DNA of 64,000 nt from contig CADCTF010000127.1 of NCBI GenBank assembly GCA_902805655.1, positions 1 to 64,000 of the forward strand, written 5' to 3'. Of the stretch, positions 24,962 through 32,940 are shown piece after piece. Every line of letters begins with the position of its first letter. Positions within the stretch are counted from its first letter, which is position 1. The notes under the pieces were generated by a model. It was not told where the DNA came from, made no database searches, and saw only the letters and a list, made by a program, of their open reading frames with translations. Position numbers and translations under genes: made by a program. This stretch comes from an uncultured Acidimicrobiales bacterium (lineage in GTDB: Bacteria; Actinomycetota; Acidimicrobiia; Acidimicrobiales; CADCTF01).

Positions 24962-24990
24962 TTGACGGGTCAGGAATCGGTTCCTACGGT
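24962..24990 (+). promoter_or_regulatory. Sigma70-type promoter for the DUF4395 gene, leaderless geometry
   Basis: TTGACG (24962-24967), a 17-bp spacer and TACGGT (24985-24990) make a good -35/-10 pair. The GTG at 24998 begins seven bases after the -10, where transcription would start, and no ribosome-binding site is present, so the transcript is probably leaderless. Confidence 0.7.
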
Positions 24991-24997
24991 CGGACCA

Positions 24998-25534
24998 GTG
25001 GACACAGAGCTCCTCGAGGAATCCCAGGCGGAGCGACGGAGCCTGTTCTCGTTCCCCGACCCGGTCAACGAGGTATCCGCCCGCCTGGTGGCGGCCGGCG
25101 TGGTCTTCCTGGCCCTGGCCACCATCACCCTCGACCAGCGCTGGCTCACCGTGCCGCTCGCGTACGGGTTCGTGGCCCGCGTGCTGTCAGGACCGACGCT
25201 CAGTCCCCTCGGTCAGGTGGTCACACGCGTCATCACTCCCCGCCTGGGGCTGGCGCCGCGCCTCGTCCCAGGCCCGCCCAAGCGCTTCGCACAGGCCATA
25301 GGTGCGGTGTTCTCGGTCACGGCCGCGGTGCTGGCTCTGGTGCTCGACCGGCCCGGCGCGGCGTACGTCGTGCTGGGGTTCCTGGCGGTCGCTGCGTCGT
25401 TGGAGGCCTTCCTCGGCTATTGCCTGGGGTGCAGGATCTTCAGGCTGTTGATGCGGGCCGGCGTCATCCCTGAAGCGGTCTGCGAACGATGCTCGGCAGC
25501 CCTGTCGATTCGGGCCGGTGCCGTTCGTCGTTGA
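24998..25534 (+). CDS. DUF4395 family membrane protein
   Basis: A 178-residue protein with about four hydrophobic segments, starting at GTG 24998 because a promoter occupies the upstream in-frame TTG. It shows the DUF4395 pattern: FPDPVNEVSARLVAAGVVFL, LAYGFVARVLSGPTLSPLG, ARLVPGPPKRFAQAIGAVFS and the Cys-containing AFLGYCLGCRIFRLL. Another Cys pair is in VCERC near the end. DUF4395 proteins are often fused or linked to sulfur-carrying or rhodanese partners, but none is seen here. Confidence 0.82.
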   Translation: MDTELLEESQAERRSLFSFPDPVNEVSARLVAAGVVFLALATITLDQRWLTVPLAYGFVARVLSGPTLSPLGQVVTRVITPRLGLAPRLVPGPPKRFAQAIGAVFSVTAAVLALVLDRPGAAYVVLGFLAVAASLEAFLGYCLGCRIFRLLMRAGVIPEAVCERCSAALSIRAGAVRR

Positions 25535-25581
25535 GGTAGAGGAACCCTTCCTCGCAGCACACCACCACTCAGGAGAGAGCA

Positions 25582-26145
25582 ATGCGTACCCTCATCGTCA
25601 CGGCGTTCGTGTCCCTCGACGGCGTCATGGAGGCCCCCGGCGGGGGTGACTACCGGAACGGCGGCTGGACGTTCAAGGACGTCGAGTTCGACGAGGCCGC
25701 CTACGAGATCAAGGGGCGGGAGCAGGAGGAGGCCACGGCCATGCTGCTCGGCCGCCGGACCTACGAGGAGTTCGCCCCGGTGTGGCCGTCGATGGACGAC
25801 GTGTTCGCCCGGTACAACTCCTTGCCGAGGTACGTGGTCTCGACCACCCTCGACGCCGGCGACCCGGGCTGGCCGGCCACGGTGCTCCGCTCCATCGACG
25901 ACGTGGCTGCGCTGAAGCAGACGGAGGGCGGCCCGATCTCCGTGCACGGCAGCGCCACCCTCGGAGCGGCCCTCGCCGACGCCGGCCTGGTCGACCGGTA
26001 CCACCTGCTGGTCTTCCCCCTGCTGCTCGGTGCCGGCACCCGCCTGTTCAGCGAGTCCGACAAGGACACGACCCGGCTGCAGCTGGTCGAGCACGAGGTC
26101 TACGGGAACGGCGTCCAGAAGCAGGTGTTCGACGTCCTCCGGTGA
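25582..26145 (+). CDS. Dihydrofolate reductase-like (RibD C-terminal) family protein
   Basis: A 187-residue protein with the RibD_C/DHFR-like fold: TLIVTAFVSLDGVMEAPGG at the N-terminus, AMLLGRRTYEEFAPVWPSM, RYVVSTTLDAGD, ISVHGSATLGAALADAGLVDRYHLLVFPLLLGAGTRLF. The family binds NADPH and reduces pterin- or pyrimidine-like substrates; most actinobacterial copies are uncharacterised. An AGGAGAGA ribosome-binding site sits about six bases before ATG 25582. Confidence 0.87.
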   Translation: MRTLIVTAFVSLDGVMEAPGGGDYRNGGWTFKDVEFDEAAYEIKGREQEEATAMLLGRRTYEEFAPVWPSMDDVFARYNSLPRYVVSTTLDAGDPGWPATVLRSIDDVAALKQTEGGPISVHGSATLGAALADAGLVDRYHLLVFPLLLGAGTRLFSESDKDTTRLQLVEHEVYGNGVQKQVFDVLR

Positions 26146-26178
26146 TCGACGCGGCCTCGTGACCGGGGCCGCTGGGAC

Positions 26179-26212
26179 GACCACATCGAACGCTGCTTGA
26201 TCGATTGTGGTC
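26179..26212. terminator. Hairpin between convergent genes
   Basis: GACCACA (26179-26185) pairs with TGTGGTC (26206-26212), with an inner TCGA/TCGA pairing separated from the outer stem by a one-base bulge. It lies between the convergent DHFR-like and tautomerase genes and could act in both directions. A second GC stem (GCGGCC / GGCCGC) lies just to its left. Confidence 0.6.
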
Positions 26213-26235
26213 GCCCCCCTGGTCCTCGGACCCGC

Positions 26236-26451
26236 CTAGGTCGCCCTCATGCCGGCGACATCACCGGTGTGCATGGCCTTGCCGCCGATGCCCCACTCGC
26301 CGCTGGTGACCTCCTCGATGACGACCCAGGTGACGGGTCGCATCGCTTCGCCCTCCACGCTGACCATGGCGTCCGTGAGCTTCTCGATGATGGACGTTTT
26401 CTCGGTGGCATCGAAGACACCCTCGATGACCTTGACCTGGATGAGTGGCAT
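26236..26451 (-). CDS. 4-oxalocrotonate tautomerase family protein
   Basis: A 71-residue tautomerase. The catalytic Pro follows the start Met (MPLIQVKVIEGVF), and TDAMVSVEG and VTWVVIEEVTSGEWGIGGK match the family. The start is certain because GGAGGAACC is just upstream of ATG 26451. Such small proteins form hexamers and tautomerise enol/keto acids in aromatic degradation or act on related substrates. It follows the 26499 alpha/beta hydrolase on the same strand, so they may be one unit. Confidence 0.9.
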   Translation of the reverse strand: MPLIQVKVIEGVFDATEKTSIIEKLTDAMVSVEGEAMRPVTWVVIEEVTSGEWGIGGKAMHTGDVAGMRAT

Positions 26452-26498
26452 GGTTCCTCCTGATTGGTGTTGGTGGTGGTGTGGTGTTCGCGACCGCT

Positions 26499-27320
26499 TC
26501 AGTCGCCGGCGATCGGATGACGTCCGAGGAAGTCCGCCATGGCGCCGGCGACGGGCTCCGGACGCTGGATGTGCAGCAGGTGGCCGACGCCAGGGATCGT
26601 GCACTCCTCGACCCGAGGGAGTGATGCACGAAGGAACCGCGCGACCTCGACCCACAGCGGTCGGGTGTCCGAGCCGAGAACGGAGAGGACCGGCTGATGT
26701 ATGGCAGCCGCCTGTTCCGGACCCAGACACCACGCAGCCAGCGCAGGAAGCTCGACACCGAAGAATGTGTCGGCATCCTTCACGGCCTGGTTCGTCGCCC
26801 CCGGCACCCGTCGCTCGAGCTCTGCCTGGCACGCACCCCACTCCAGGCCGCTGACGAGGCTCAGGAACAGGGCCAGCGCGCCCTCGTGGTCTCTCCTGCT
26901 GTACGCCTCGAAGGCGGGGCCGGCCTGCTCGAGAAAGGTGGCGCCGCTCGGAACCGCGAACAGCGACAGCTCCAGCATGGTGAGGGTGCTCACTGCCTCC
27001 GAGTGGTCGAGAGCGAGCTGGGCGGCGACGGCTGCGCCGCTGGAGTGGCCGGCGACGTGCGCCCTCTGAACGCCCAGGTAGATGAGGAGCGCCGCAGCGT
27101 CGGCGGCGTGGTCCTCGACGCTCACCGGCTCATGGGTGTGGGTGCTCCCCGACCACCCGCGCTTGTGATAGCGGATCAGCTGGTAGCGGTCGGCAAGCGC
27201 CGGTTCGGCCAGAAGCGGGAGGAAGCCGTCAGCCAGCACGGGGCTGACGAGCAGCACGGGCTCGCCGAAGCCGGACACCTCGTACTCGAGCTGCACGCCA
27301 TTGACCTCTGCAACTTCCAT
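26499..27320 (-). CDS. Alpha/beta hydrolase
   Basis: A 273-residue alpha/beta hydrolase from ATG 27320. The nucleophile elbow is VAGHSSGAAVA (Ser at about residue 97), with acid in LGSDTRPLW and base His in GVGHLLHIQRP. LVSPVLADGF replaces the usual HG oxyanion motif, so the oxyanion hole may be unusual. The cap is small. A tautomerase gene follows, which hints at a ring-cleavage or keto-acid pathway. It is divergent from the large TPR gene, with a palindrome between. Confidence 0.83.
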   Translation of the reverse strand: MEVAEVNGVQLEYEVSGFGEPVLLVSPVLADGFLPLLAEPALADRYQLIRYHKRGWSGSTHTHEPVSVEDHAADAAALLIYLGVQRAHVAGHSSGAAVAAQLALDHSEAVSTLTMLELSLFAVPSGATFLEQAGPAFEAYSRRDHEGALALFLSLVSGLEWGACQAELERRVPGATNQAVKDADTFFGVELPALAAWCLGPEQAAAIHQPVLSVLGSDTRPLWVEVARFLRASLPRVEECTIPGVGHLLHIQRPEPVAGAMADFLGRHPIAGD

Positions 27321-27384
27321 GAGCGGTCCTCCAATTGGTCCTCGAGGGCACGCTCGCCCCCACCAGAGATGCGTGAGCAATGCC

Positions 27385-27410
27385 GTTACGGCGGTAACTT
27401 CCACGGTTAC
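27385..27410. promoter_or_regulatory. Palindrome plus third half-site in a divergent promoter
   Basis: GTTAC-GGCG-GTAAC (27385-27398) is a perfect inverted repeat, and another GTTAC lies at 27406-27410. The site is between the divergent alpha/beta hydrolase and TPR genes, 20-45 bp from the TPR start, and could be a binding site for an unidentified regulator. Confidence 0.45.
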
Positions 27411-27430
27411 GTCCGTCCCTGGAGGCCCGC

Positions 27431-29449
27431 ATGACCGAAGGCGCAGCTGTCGGCCCGGTCGAGCGCGCCGGGAACGCAGCGGCGCGCGGAGCATGGGATG
27501 AGGCGTTCGCCCTCCTCGCCGAGGCCGACGCCACGGGCGCCTTGGCCGGACCGGATCTGCCACTGCTCGGTGGAGTGGCCTACGCGGCCGGCCGCCTGGA
27601 CGTCACCATCGACACGTGGGAGCGGGCGTACGTGGTCTGCATCAAGGCGGGTGACGAGGTATCCGCCGCCGGGGCCGCCGTGCGCCTGGCCATGCACCTG
27701 CTGTTCGACACTGCCCTCATGGCGCCGGTGCGCGGCTGGTTGGCCCGGGCCGAGCGGTTGCTGGAAGGGCAGGGCGAGACCGCCCCCCACGCGTGGCTGG
27801 CCGTGGTGCGCACCTACGAGCGGCTGCTGACCGGCGACCAGGTCGGGGCCCGGCGGTGGGCTAGGAAGGCCGTGGACGTCGGCTCCAGGTGGGATCCGGC
27901 AGCGGCCGCCATCGGGCGGGTCGCCGAGGCCCGGCTGCTCATCCTGGACGGGAGGGTCGCTGAGGGTCTGGTGCTGCTCGACGCGGCGGGAGTGGCAACG
28001 ACCTCGGGAGAGCTCGATCCCCTCTCGACCGGCGTGGTCTACTGCGAGCTCGTCTGCGCCTTGCAGGGATTGGCCCTCTACGACGTGGCCGAGCAGTGGA
28101 CGGAGGCGATGGAGCGGTGGTGCGACACGAACGCCATCGGCAGCCTTCATGGGCGCTGCCGCGTGCACCGGGCGGAGATCTTGCGGCTGCGCGGCGCGTG
28201 TGACGAGGCCGAGCGGCAAGCCCTTACGGCTTGCGACGAGCTGCGGCCGTACCTGAGGCGCGAGCTGGGATGGCCGCTGAACGAGCTGGGACGAATCCGT
28301 CTGCACAAGGGGGACATCGCAGGGGCCGAGGACGCGTTGCTGGCCGCGCATCGCGCCGGGTGGGATCCTCAACCGGGCCTGGCCCTCGTGCGTCTCGCGC
28401 AGGGGAACGGTGCGGAAGCTGTGGCCTCCATCCGAGACGCCCTGGAGCTCCCGCTTCGTGTGCCCTGGAAGGAGCAGCCGCCGAACACAGACCTCCAGCG
28501 AGCACCGTTGCTCGAAGCTCAGGTCGAGATCGAGCTTGCATCAGGTGACATCGGCCGGGCGCGCCACGCCGCGGCGGAGCTGCAGTCGGTGGCCTCCCGC
28601 TTCGACAGCAAGGCGCTGGTCGCCGGTGCGGCGCTCGCCCGGAGCCGGGTGCAGCTCGCAGAAGGCGACGCCGCAGATGCCGAACGGTCGGCGTCCGAGG
28701 CCGTAGCGCTCTGGAACGACGTCGGCGCCCCGTACGAGGCGGCGGTGGCACGCCTGGTCCTGGCCGATGCCCACGAGGCTGCCGGCAGCGGCCACCGGGC
28801 CGTCATGGAACGTGAAGCCGGCCGCATGATCCTCGAGGGCATTCGCACCGGTGCCGTGAGGCCCGCACCGCGAGACGCCGGGGCGGCCGACGTCAACACC
28901 TTCCACTGCGAGGGCGACTATTGGTCGGTGTCCTTCAGCTCCCAAACGGTTCGGGTGCGCAACCTCAAGGGCATGCGCTATCTCGCCCGCCTGCTCGTCC
29001 AGCCGGCGAGGGAGCATCACGTCGTCGATCTGGTTGCCGCCGAGACCGGCAACGCCGAAGCCGTGTTGACCTACGGGCTCAGTGACGCCGGGCCGATTCT
29101 CGACGCTCGAGCCAAGGACGCCTACCGCCGACGCCTCGCCGAGATCGACGAGGACCTCGACGAGGCAAGCGTTCTCGGGGACGCCGACCGCGCGGCACAA
29201 GCCCAGAGCGAGCGTGAGTTCCTGGTCCGGGAGCTGGCGGGCGCCGTCGGCTTGGGCGGGCGGGATCGACGAGCCGCGTCCTCCTCGGAGCGAGCCCGGG
29301 CCGGCGTGACCCGAGCCGTTCGCCAAGCGATCGCGCGGATCAGCGAGCTCCACCCCAACCTCGGCGAACACCTCGACCGGACGATTCGCACCGGGACCTA
29401 CTGCTCCTACGTCCCGGATCCACGCGTCCCCACGGCCTGGCGGATCTGA
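27431..29449 (+). CDS. TPR-rich protein with a C-terminal regulator-associated domain
   Basis: A 672-residue protein with no signal peptide. Residues 1-470 are Ala-rich helical repeats of tetratricopeptide type, for example AAARGAWDEAFALLAEAD and AAERGASDEAERQ-like units. The region from about 490 (YWSVSFSSQTVRVRNLKGMRYLARLL) through 560 resembles a domain that ends many large actinobacterial TPR and cyclase regulators. The tail is charged and helical (RRRLAEIDEDLDEASVLGD). The nucleotide-binding and helix-turn-helix domains often found with such repeats are absent, so it may be a scaffold or partial regulator. Function unknown. Confidence 0.72.
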   Translation: MTEGAAVGPVERAGNAAARGAWDEAFALLAEADATGALAGPDLPLLGGVAYAAGRLDVTIDTWERAYVVCIKAGDEVSAAGAAVRLAMHLLFDTALMAPVRGWLARAERLLEGQGETAPHAWLAVVRTYERLLTGDQVGARRWARKAVDVGSRWDPAAAAIGRVAEARLLILDGRVAEGLVLLDAAGVATTSGELDPLSTGVVYCELVCALQGLALYDVAEQWTEAMERWCDTNAIGSLHGRCRVHRAEILRLRGACDEAERQALTACDELRPYLRRELGWPLNELGRIRLHKGDIAGAEDALLAAHRAGWDPQPGLALVRLAQGNGAEAVASIRDALELPLRVPWKEQPPNTDLQRAPLLEAQVEIELASGDIGRARHAAAELQSVASRFDSKALVAGAALARSRVQLAEGDAADAERSASEAVALWNDVGAPYEAAVARLVLADAHEAAGSGHRAVMEREAGRMILEGIRTGAVRPAPRDAGAADVNTFHCEGDYWSVSFSSQTVRVRNLKGMRYLARLLVQPAREHHVVDLVAAETGNAEAVLTYGLSDAGPILDARAKDAYRRRLAEIDEDLDEASVLGDADRAAQAQSEREFLVRELAGAVGLGGRDRRAASSSERARAGVTRAVRQAIARISELHPNLGEHLDRTIRTGTYCSYVPDPRVPTAWRI

Positions 29450-29491
29450 CCGCGGCGGTCCCTTCGTCACGACCCGCGCGAAAATCGTTCC

Positions 29492-29833
29492 GTGGCCGCC
29501 GATGACTACTGCTACCTCACGACCACAGGCCGGCGCACCGGTCGGCGCCACCGCATCGAGATCTGGTACGCCGCGGACGGCGAGCGGCTGTACCTGCTGG
29601 CCGGCGGCGGTCGGTCGTCGGACTGGGTGCGGAACCTCCTCGCCGACCCGAACGTGCTCGTGGAGGTGGACGGCGAGGAGCGAAGCGCACGCGGCCGCGT
29701 CATCGAGGTGAGCGAAGATGCCGAGCGAGCTCGGTCGCTCGTGTTCGCCAAGTACGCGCCCCGCTACGACGGCGATCTCAGCGGATGGCGCGAACGAGCA
29801 CTGCCGGTTGCGATCGAGCCGGTTCAGCCGTAA
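29492..29833 (+). CDS. Deazaflavin (F420)-dependent nitroreductase-like protein
   Basis: A 113-residue split-barrel protein from GTG 29492. It shows the DUF385/Ddn-type pattern: LTTTGRRTGRRHRIEIWYA, LYLLAGGGRSSDWVRNLLADPNVLVEV, and ARGRVIEVSEDAERARSLVFAKYAPRY. These bind coenzyme F420 and reduce quinones, nitro compounds or related substrates. It is shorter than Ddn at the N-terminus. Together with the LLM enzyme at 14.8 kb it shows F420 use. Confidence 0.84.
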   Translation: MAADDYCYLTTTGRRTGRRHRIEIWYAADGERLYLLAGGGRSSDWVRNLLADPNVLVEVDGEERSARGRVIEVSEDAERARSLVFAKYAPRYDGDLSGWRERALPVAIEPVQP

Positions 29834-29837
29834 CCGG

Positions 29838-30755
29838 TCACGCGGCGCGACTCTGCCAGCCGCAGGCGGCGAGCTGGTCGGCCATGGCCTCACCCTGCCG
29901 AACGCCTTCTGCTGCGGCAGCCGGCGCCTGGGCCGCATCCATGAGGTTCAGGCCGATCGTCGCCGCCGCCTGGTCGTCCGGCACGATCGTCTCCACCCTC
30001 GCTCCGCTCTCTGTCAGCACGACCAGCTCGGACTCCATCCGAGCGAGGAAGCGGGCCGCCCGGGGATCGTTCGAAGCGGCCGCCATGCGAGCGGGCGACA
30101 TCAGCGAGACGAGTACCACCAGCTCGTGACCCTTGGCCAGGTCGGCGTTCGTGGCCGACCGCATCCCGCCGTCGATGTAGCGACGCCCGTCGATGGTGAT
30201 CGGGGCGAAGATGCCCGGTACCGCGCAGCTCGATGCGACCGCCCGCTCGAGGGGCACGCGCGACTTGACGTCCCAGACGACGAACTCGCCCGTCTCGGCG
30301 TCGACCGCGGTGCAGGCGTAGCGCTCGGGCCAGGCATCGGTGCGCAGGTACCCGAAGCCGGCGACGAACTGCTCCTCCGGCAACGCATCGGCTCCGAGAG
30401 CGAAGCGCCCGACCGCAGCCCGGCCGGCGACCTCGTCCTCATGGGCGGCACCTTCGGCCATGACCGCCATGAGCCGGGCCATCCGGTCCGATGACGATTG
30501 CGCCGCAGCGGAACCGGCCGCGGCGGTGCGAGCCGCGGCCGACGTCCCTGTCGAGGGTTGCCGGTAGCGGGCGAGCCGCTCCTCCAGATCGGTGCCGAGG
30601 GCGAGCTGAGCGCCCACGGCCGAACCGGCGGAGGTACCCACGATGAAGTCCGCCGCCGCCAGCTCGACGCCCCTCCGGGCCAGACCCGCAGCCAGGCCGG
30701 TCTGCCAGGCGATGCCCACCGATCCCCCACCGCTCAGCACCAATGCACGTGTCAT
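29838..30755 (-). CDS. Patatin-like phospholipase
   Basis: A 305-residue protein from ATG 30755. The oxyanion motif is LVLSGGGSVGIAWQ at residues 5-18, the catalytic Ser lies in GTSAGSAVG at about residue 44, and the Asp of the dyad is in YIDGGMRS. These residues define the patatin fold, which hydrolyses ester bonds of lipids. There is no signal peptide, so it acts on cytoplasmic or inner-membrane lipids. It is convergent with the F420 gene. Confidence 0.9.
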   Translation of the reverse strand: MTRALVLSGGGSVGIAWQTGLAAGLARRGVELAAADFIVGTSAGSAVGAQLALGTDLEERLARYRQPSTGTSAAARTAAAGSAAAQSSSDRMARLMAVMAEGAAHEDEVAGRAAVGRFALGADALPEEQFVAGFGYLRTDAWPERYACTAVDAETGEFVVWDVKSRVPLERAVASSCAVPGIFAPITIDGRRYIDGGMRSATNADLAKGHELVVLVSLMSPARMAAASNDPRAARFLARMESELVVLTESGARVETIVPDDQAAATIGLNLMDAAQAPAAAAEGVRQGEAMADQLAACGWQSRAA

Positions 30756-30919
30756 CCCACACCCCCAACCGGCACGGTACCCCTGGCGGGAGACAACAGT
30801 CGTGGCCGTGGCGATGAGATCGGTCGGCGGGATGCGTCGACCCAACGAACGACCTGGATGACCTAGGACCCGCCACGCGACGCCTTCCGGTCGCCACGCA
30901 GGGAGGAACGAGCGGACCC

Positions 30920-31369
30920 ATGGACCAGCCAACCGCGGAAGAAGCGCTACGGCGGCTCGAACCCCTGATCGGCGACTGGACCTTCGAGGCCAGGTGGCCT
31001 GACGGGACGGAGTGGCCGGGCGGCGGAACGGTCACCTTCGAGTGGCACGCCTCTGGCGCGCACGTGGTCGAGCGCGGGACGGCCGAGCTTCCCGAGGCCC
31101 CGGCCAACCTCTCCATCATCGGATGCGATGCCGCGAACGGCACGTACTTCCAGCTGTACTCCGACGAGCGGGGCGTTTGTCGCATCTACGAGATGAGCAT
31201 CGGCGACGGCGAGTGGAAGCTGTGGCGGCGAGGCGAGCCCTTCGCCCAGCGCTTCGCGGCGACCTTCAGCGAGGACGGGAACAGGATCAGCGGACGCTGG
31301 GAGATCGCTGAGGACGGCACGAGCTACGAGACCGACTTCGACCTCGTCTACCGCAGGGTCGACACGTGA
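30920..31369 (+). CDS. DUF1579-like small lipocalin-fold protein
   Basis: A 149-residue protein from ATG 30920. It has LRRLEPLIGDWTFEARWPDG near the start and a series of beta strands (GGGTVTFEWHASGAHVVERGTA, TYFQLYSDERGVCRIYEMSI, WKLWRRGEPFAQRFAATFSED, GRWEIAEDGTSYETDFDLVY), which resembles the DUF1579/nitrobindin-like beta barrel. No haem-binding His is evident. It may bind a small ligand; function unknown. Confidence 0.75.
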   Translation: MDQPTAEEALRRLEPLIGDWTFEARWPDGTEWPGGGTVTFEWHASGAHVVERGTAELPEAPANLSIIGCDAANGTYFQLYSDERGVCRIYEMSIGDGEWKLWRRGEPFAQRFAATFSEDGNRISGRWEIAEDGTSYETDFDLVYRRVDT

Positions 31370-31415
31370 CTTCCGGCGGCGTGGGGGTCGGGCCCAGGGA
31401 GTCGGTTCGGCCGGC

Positions 31416-32234
31416 TCACGGCACGGATGCAGCAGCCACGAGCGTCCGTCCCGGCACGACGAGGCCCGCGTCCGTGCGATAGGGGCCCACGACCTCCGCA
31501 GCCGTAGCTCGCATCGCTGCCACCTGCTCGGGCGGGGCAGCACTGATGGCGGCGCCGAGCGGGCAGGCGAGGGCGGTGACGGTATCGAAGTGCTCCCTTG
31601 CATCGGCGTACGTCGACGGCGTCTCCACCTCCTGGATGGCGACGTCGACGAAGCCGGCGTCGACGAGAAGCCCTCGTAGCTTCGACGGCTCGGCCAGTGA
31701 GAACGGCATGCCCGGCGCCACGGGCGGAACGCTGGCGAGTCCGTGCATCATCGCGGCCATGCCCACCGCGACCATCCACGGGTTGTGCTCCGGGGCGGCC
31801 CATACGACGATGCCGGCCCGGCCGCCTGGCCGCAGGACTCTCCGGATCTCCCGAAGCGCCACATCGGGCTCCGTCAGCAGCATCAGGCCCATGCGAAAGA
31901 CGACTGCGTCGGCCGACCCGTCCGGGAGATCGACGTCAGTCGCGTCAAGCCTCCGGACCTCGACGTTGCCGAGGCCGGCACAGGTGCCCGACAAGAGCCC
32001 GACCATCCCGTCGGCGACGTCGCTCGCCACCACACGGCCCGGCCCGACGATCCCGGCGATGCGGCGCGAGAGCTCTCCTGTGCCCGCGCCGAGCTCGACC
32101 ACCGTCTCGCCCTCAGCGATCCGCAGCGCGTGGAGCAATGCCTCGGTGGCCGGCTGCTTCATCGCCTCCACGTGGACACGGTGCCGGTCCCATCCCACTG
32201 CGACGCTCGTCCAGTCAAAGGCGGTCATGGTCAT
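31416..32234 (-). CDS. SAM-dependent class I methyltransferase
   Basis: A 272-residue methyltransferase. ATG 32234 is chosen because AGGAG lies six bases upstream, and the longer frame from 32270 would run across the operator. The SAM motif is VVELGAGTGELSRRIAG with ASDVADGMV after it and LRPGGRAGIVVWA as motif III, the UbiE/COQ5-like layout. A variable C-terminal region (HGLASVPPVAPGM to YRTDAGLVVPG) likely sets the substrate. It is divergent from a TetR regulator with a shared palindrome. Confidence 0.87.
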   Translation of the reverse strand: MTMTAFDWTSVAVGWDRHRVHVEAMKQPATEALLHALRIAEGETVVELGAGTGELSRRIAGIVGPGRVVASDVADGMVGLLSGTCAGLGNVEVRRLDATDVDLPDGSADAVVFRMGLMLLTEPDVALREIRRVLRPGGRAGIVVWAAPEHNPWMVAVGMAAMMHGLASVPPVAPGMPFSLAEPSKLRGLLVDAGFVDVAIQEVETPSTYADAREHFDTVTALACPLGAAISAAPPEQVAAMRATAAEVVGPYRTDAGLVVPGRTLVAAASVP

Positions 32235-32248
32235 GCCGGCTCCTATTC

Positions 32249-32267
32249 GATACAGTGCCTCTGTATC
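32249..32267. promoter_or_regulatory. TetR-type operator between methyltransferase and TetR genes
   Basis: GATACAG (32249-32255), a 5-bp spacer and CTGTATC (32261-32267) form a perfect inverted repeat of the kind TetR dimers bind. It sits between the divergent starts (32234 and 32280), so the TetR protein probably represses both itself and the methyltransferase. Confidence 0.75.
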
Positions 32268-32279
32268 CATATCGACAGG

Positions 32280-32933
32280 ATGACCGAAGCGGCGGACGGC
32301 GTCAACCCCCCCAGGCGCTACGACTCATCGGGGAGGAAGGATCGAGCTCGTCGCACGCAGCTCGAGATCCTGCGCGCCGCCCACGACCTGTTCGTGGAAC
32401 GGGGCTACGGGCGGACCACCATCGCGGACGTGGCCGCGGCCAGCGGCGTCTCGTCCGAGACGATCTACGCCACCTTCCGGAACAAGGCGGGGTTGCTGCA
32501 CCGGGTGTGGGACATCACGATCGGGGGCGACGATGCCGACGTCGTGTACCACGAGCGCGCCGAGGTCCAAGCGCTGAGGGACGAGCCCGACCTGGCCAGG
32601 CGACTCGTTGCTCACGCGGCACTCTTCACCCGGACGGCTCGCCGAACCACACCCTTCCTCATGGCGTTGCACGGAGCGGCCTCCTCCGAACCGGCCGCCG
32701 CCGAGATGCTCGAGGAGATCGGGCGGCAACGCCTCGTCGGGATGGGCGTCATGGCGGCCGCGGCCGCGGCGACAGGCCAGCTCTCCGTCACCGAGGAGGA
32801 GTGTCGTGACGTGGTCTGGGCCACGACCGACGGCTACCTCTGGCACCGACTGGTCGAACAGCGGGGTTGGAGCGACGAACGGTTCGCCTCATGGCTGGCC
32901 GCCCGGTGGATCTCGGCGCTGGTCCGCGCCTGA
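32280..32933 (+). CDS. TetR family transcriptional regulator
   Basis: A 217-residue regulator from ATG 32280. The DNA-binding region is RRTQLEILRAAHDLFVERGYGRTTIADVAAASGVSSETIYATFRNKAGLL (residues 26-75), and the rest is a helical ligand domain. Only a weak AGG lies upstream; CATATC at 32268-32273 could be a -10 placing transcription at the start codon. An adjacent perfect operator and a divergent methyltransferase gene indicate local, probably auto-, repression. The ligand may be a substrate or product of the methyltransferase. Confidence 0.92.
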   Translation: MTEAADGVNPPRRYDSSGRKDRARRTQLEILRAAHDLFVERGYGRTTIADVAAASGVSSETIYATFRNKAGLLHRVWDITIGGDDADVVYHERAEVQALRDEPDLARRLVAHAALFTRTARRTTPFLMALHGAASSEPAAAEMLEEIGRQRLVGMGVMAAAAAATGQLSVTEEECRDVVWATTDGYLWHRLVEQRGWSDERFASWLAARWISALVRA

Positions 32934-32940
32934 CGGGTCG

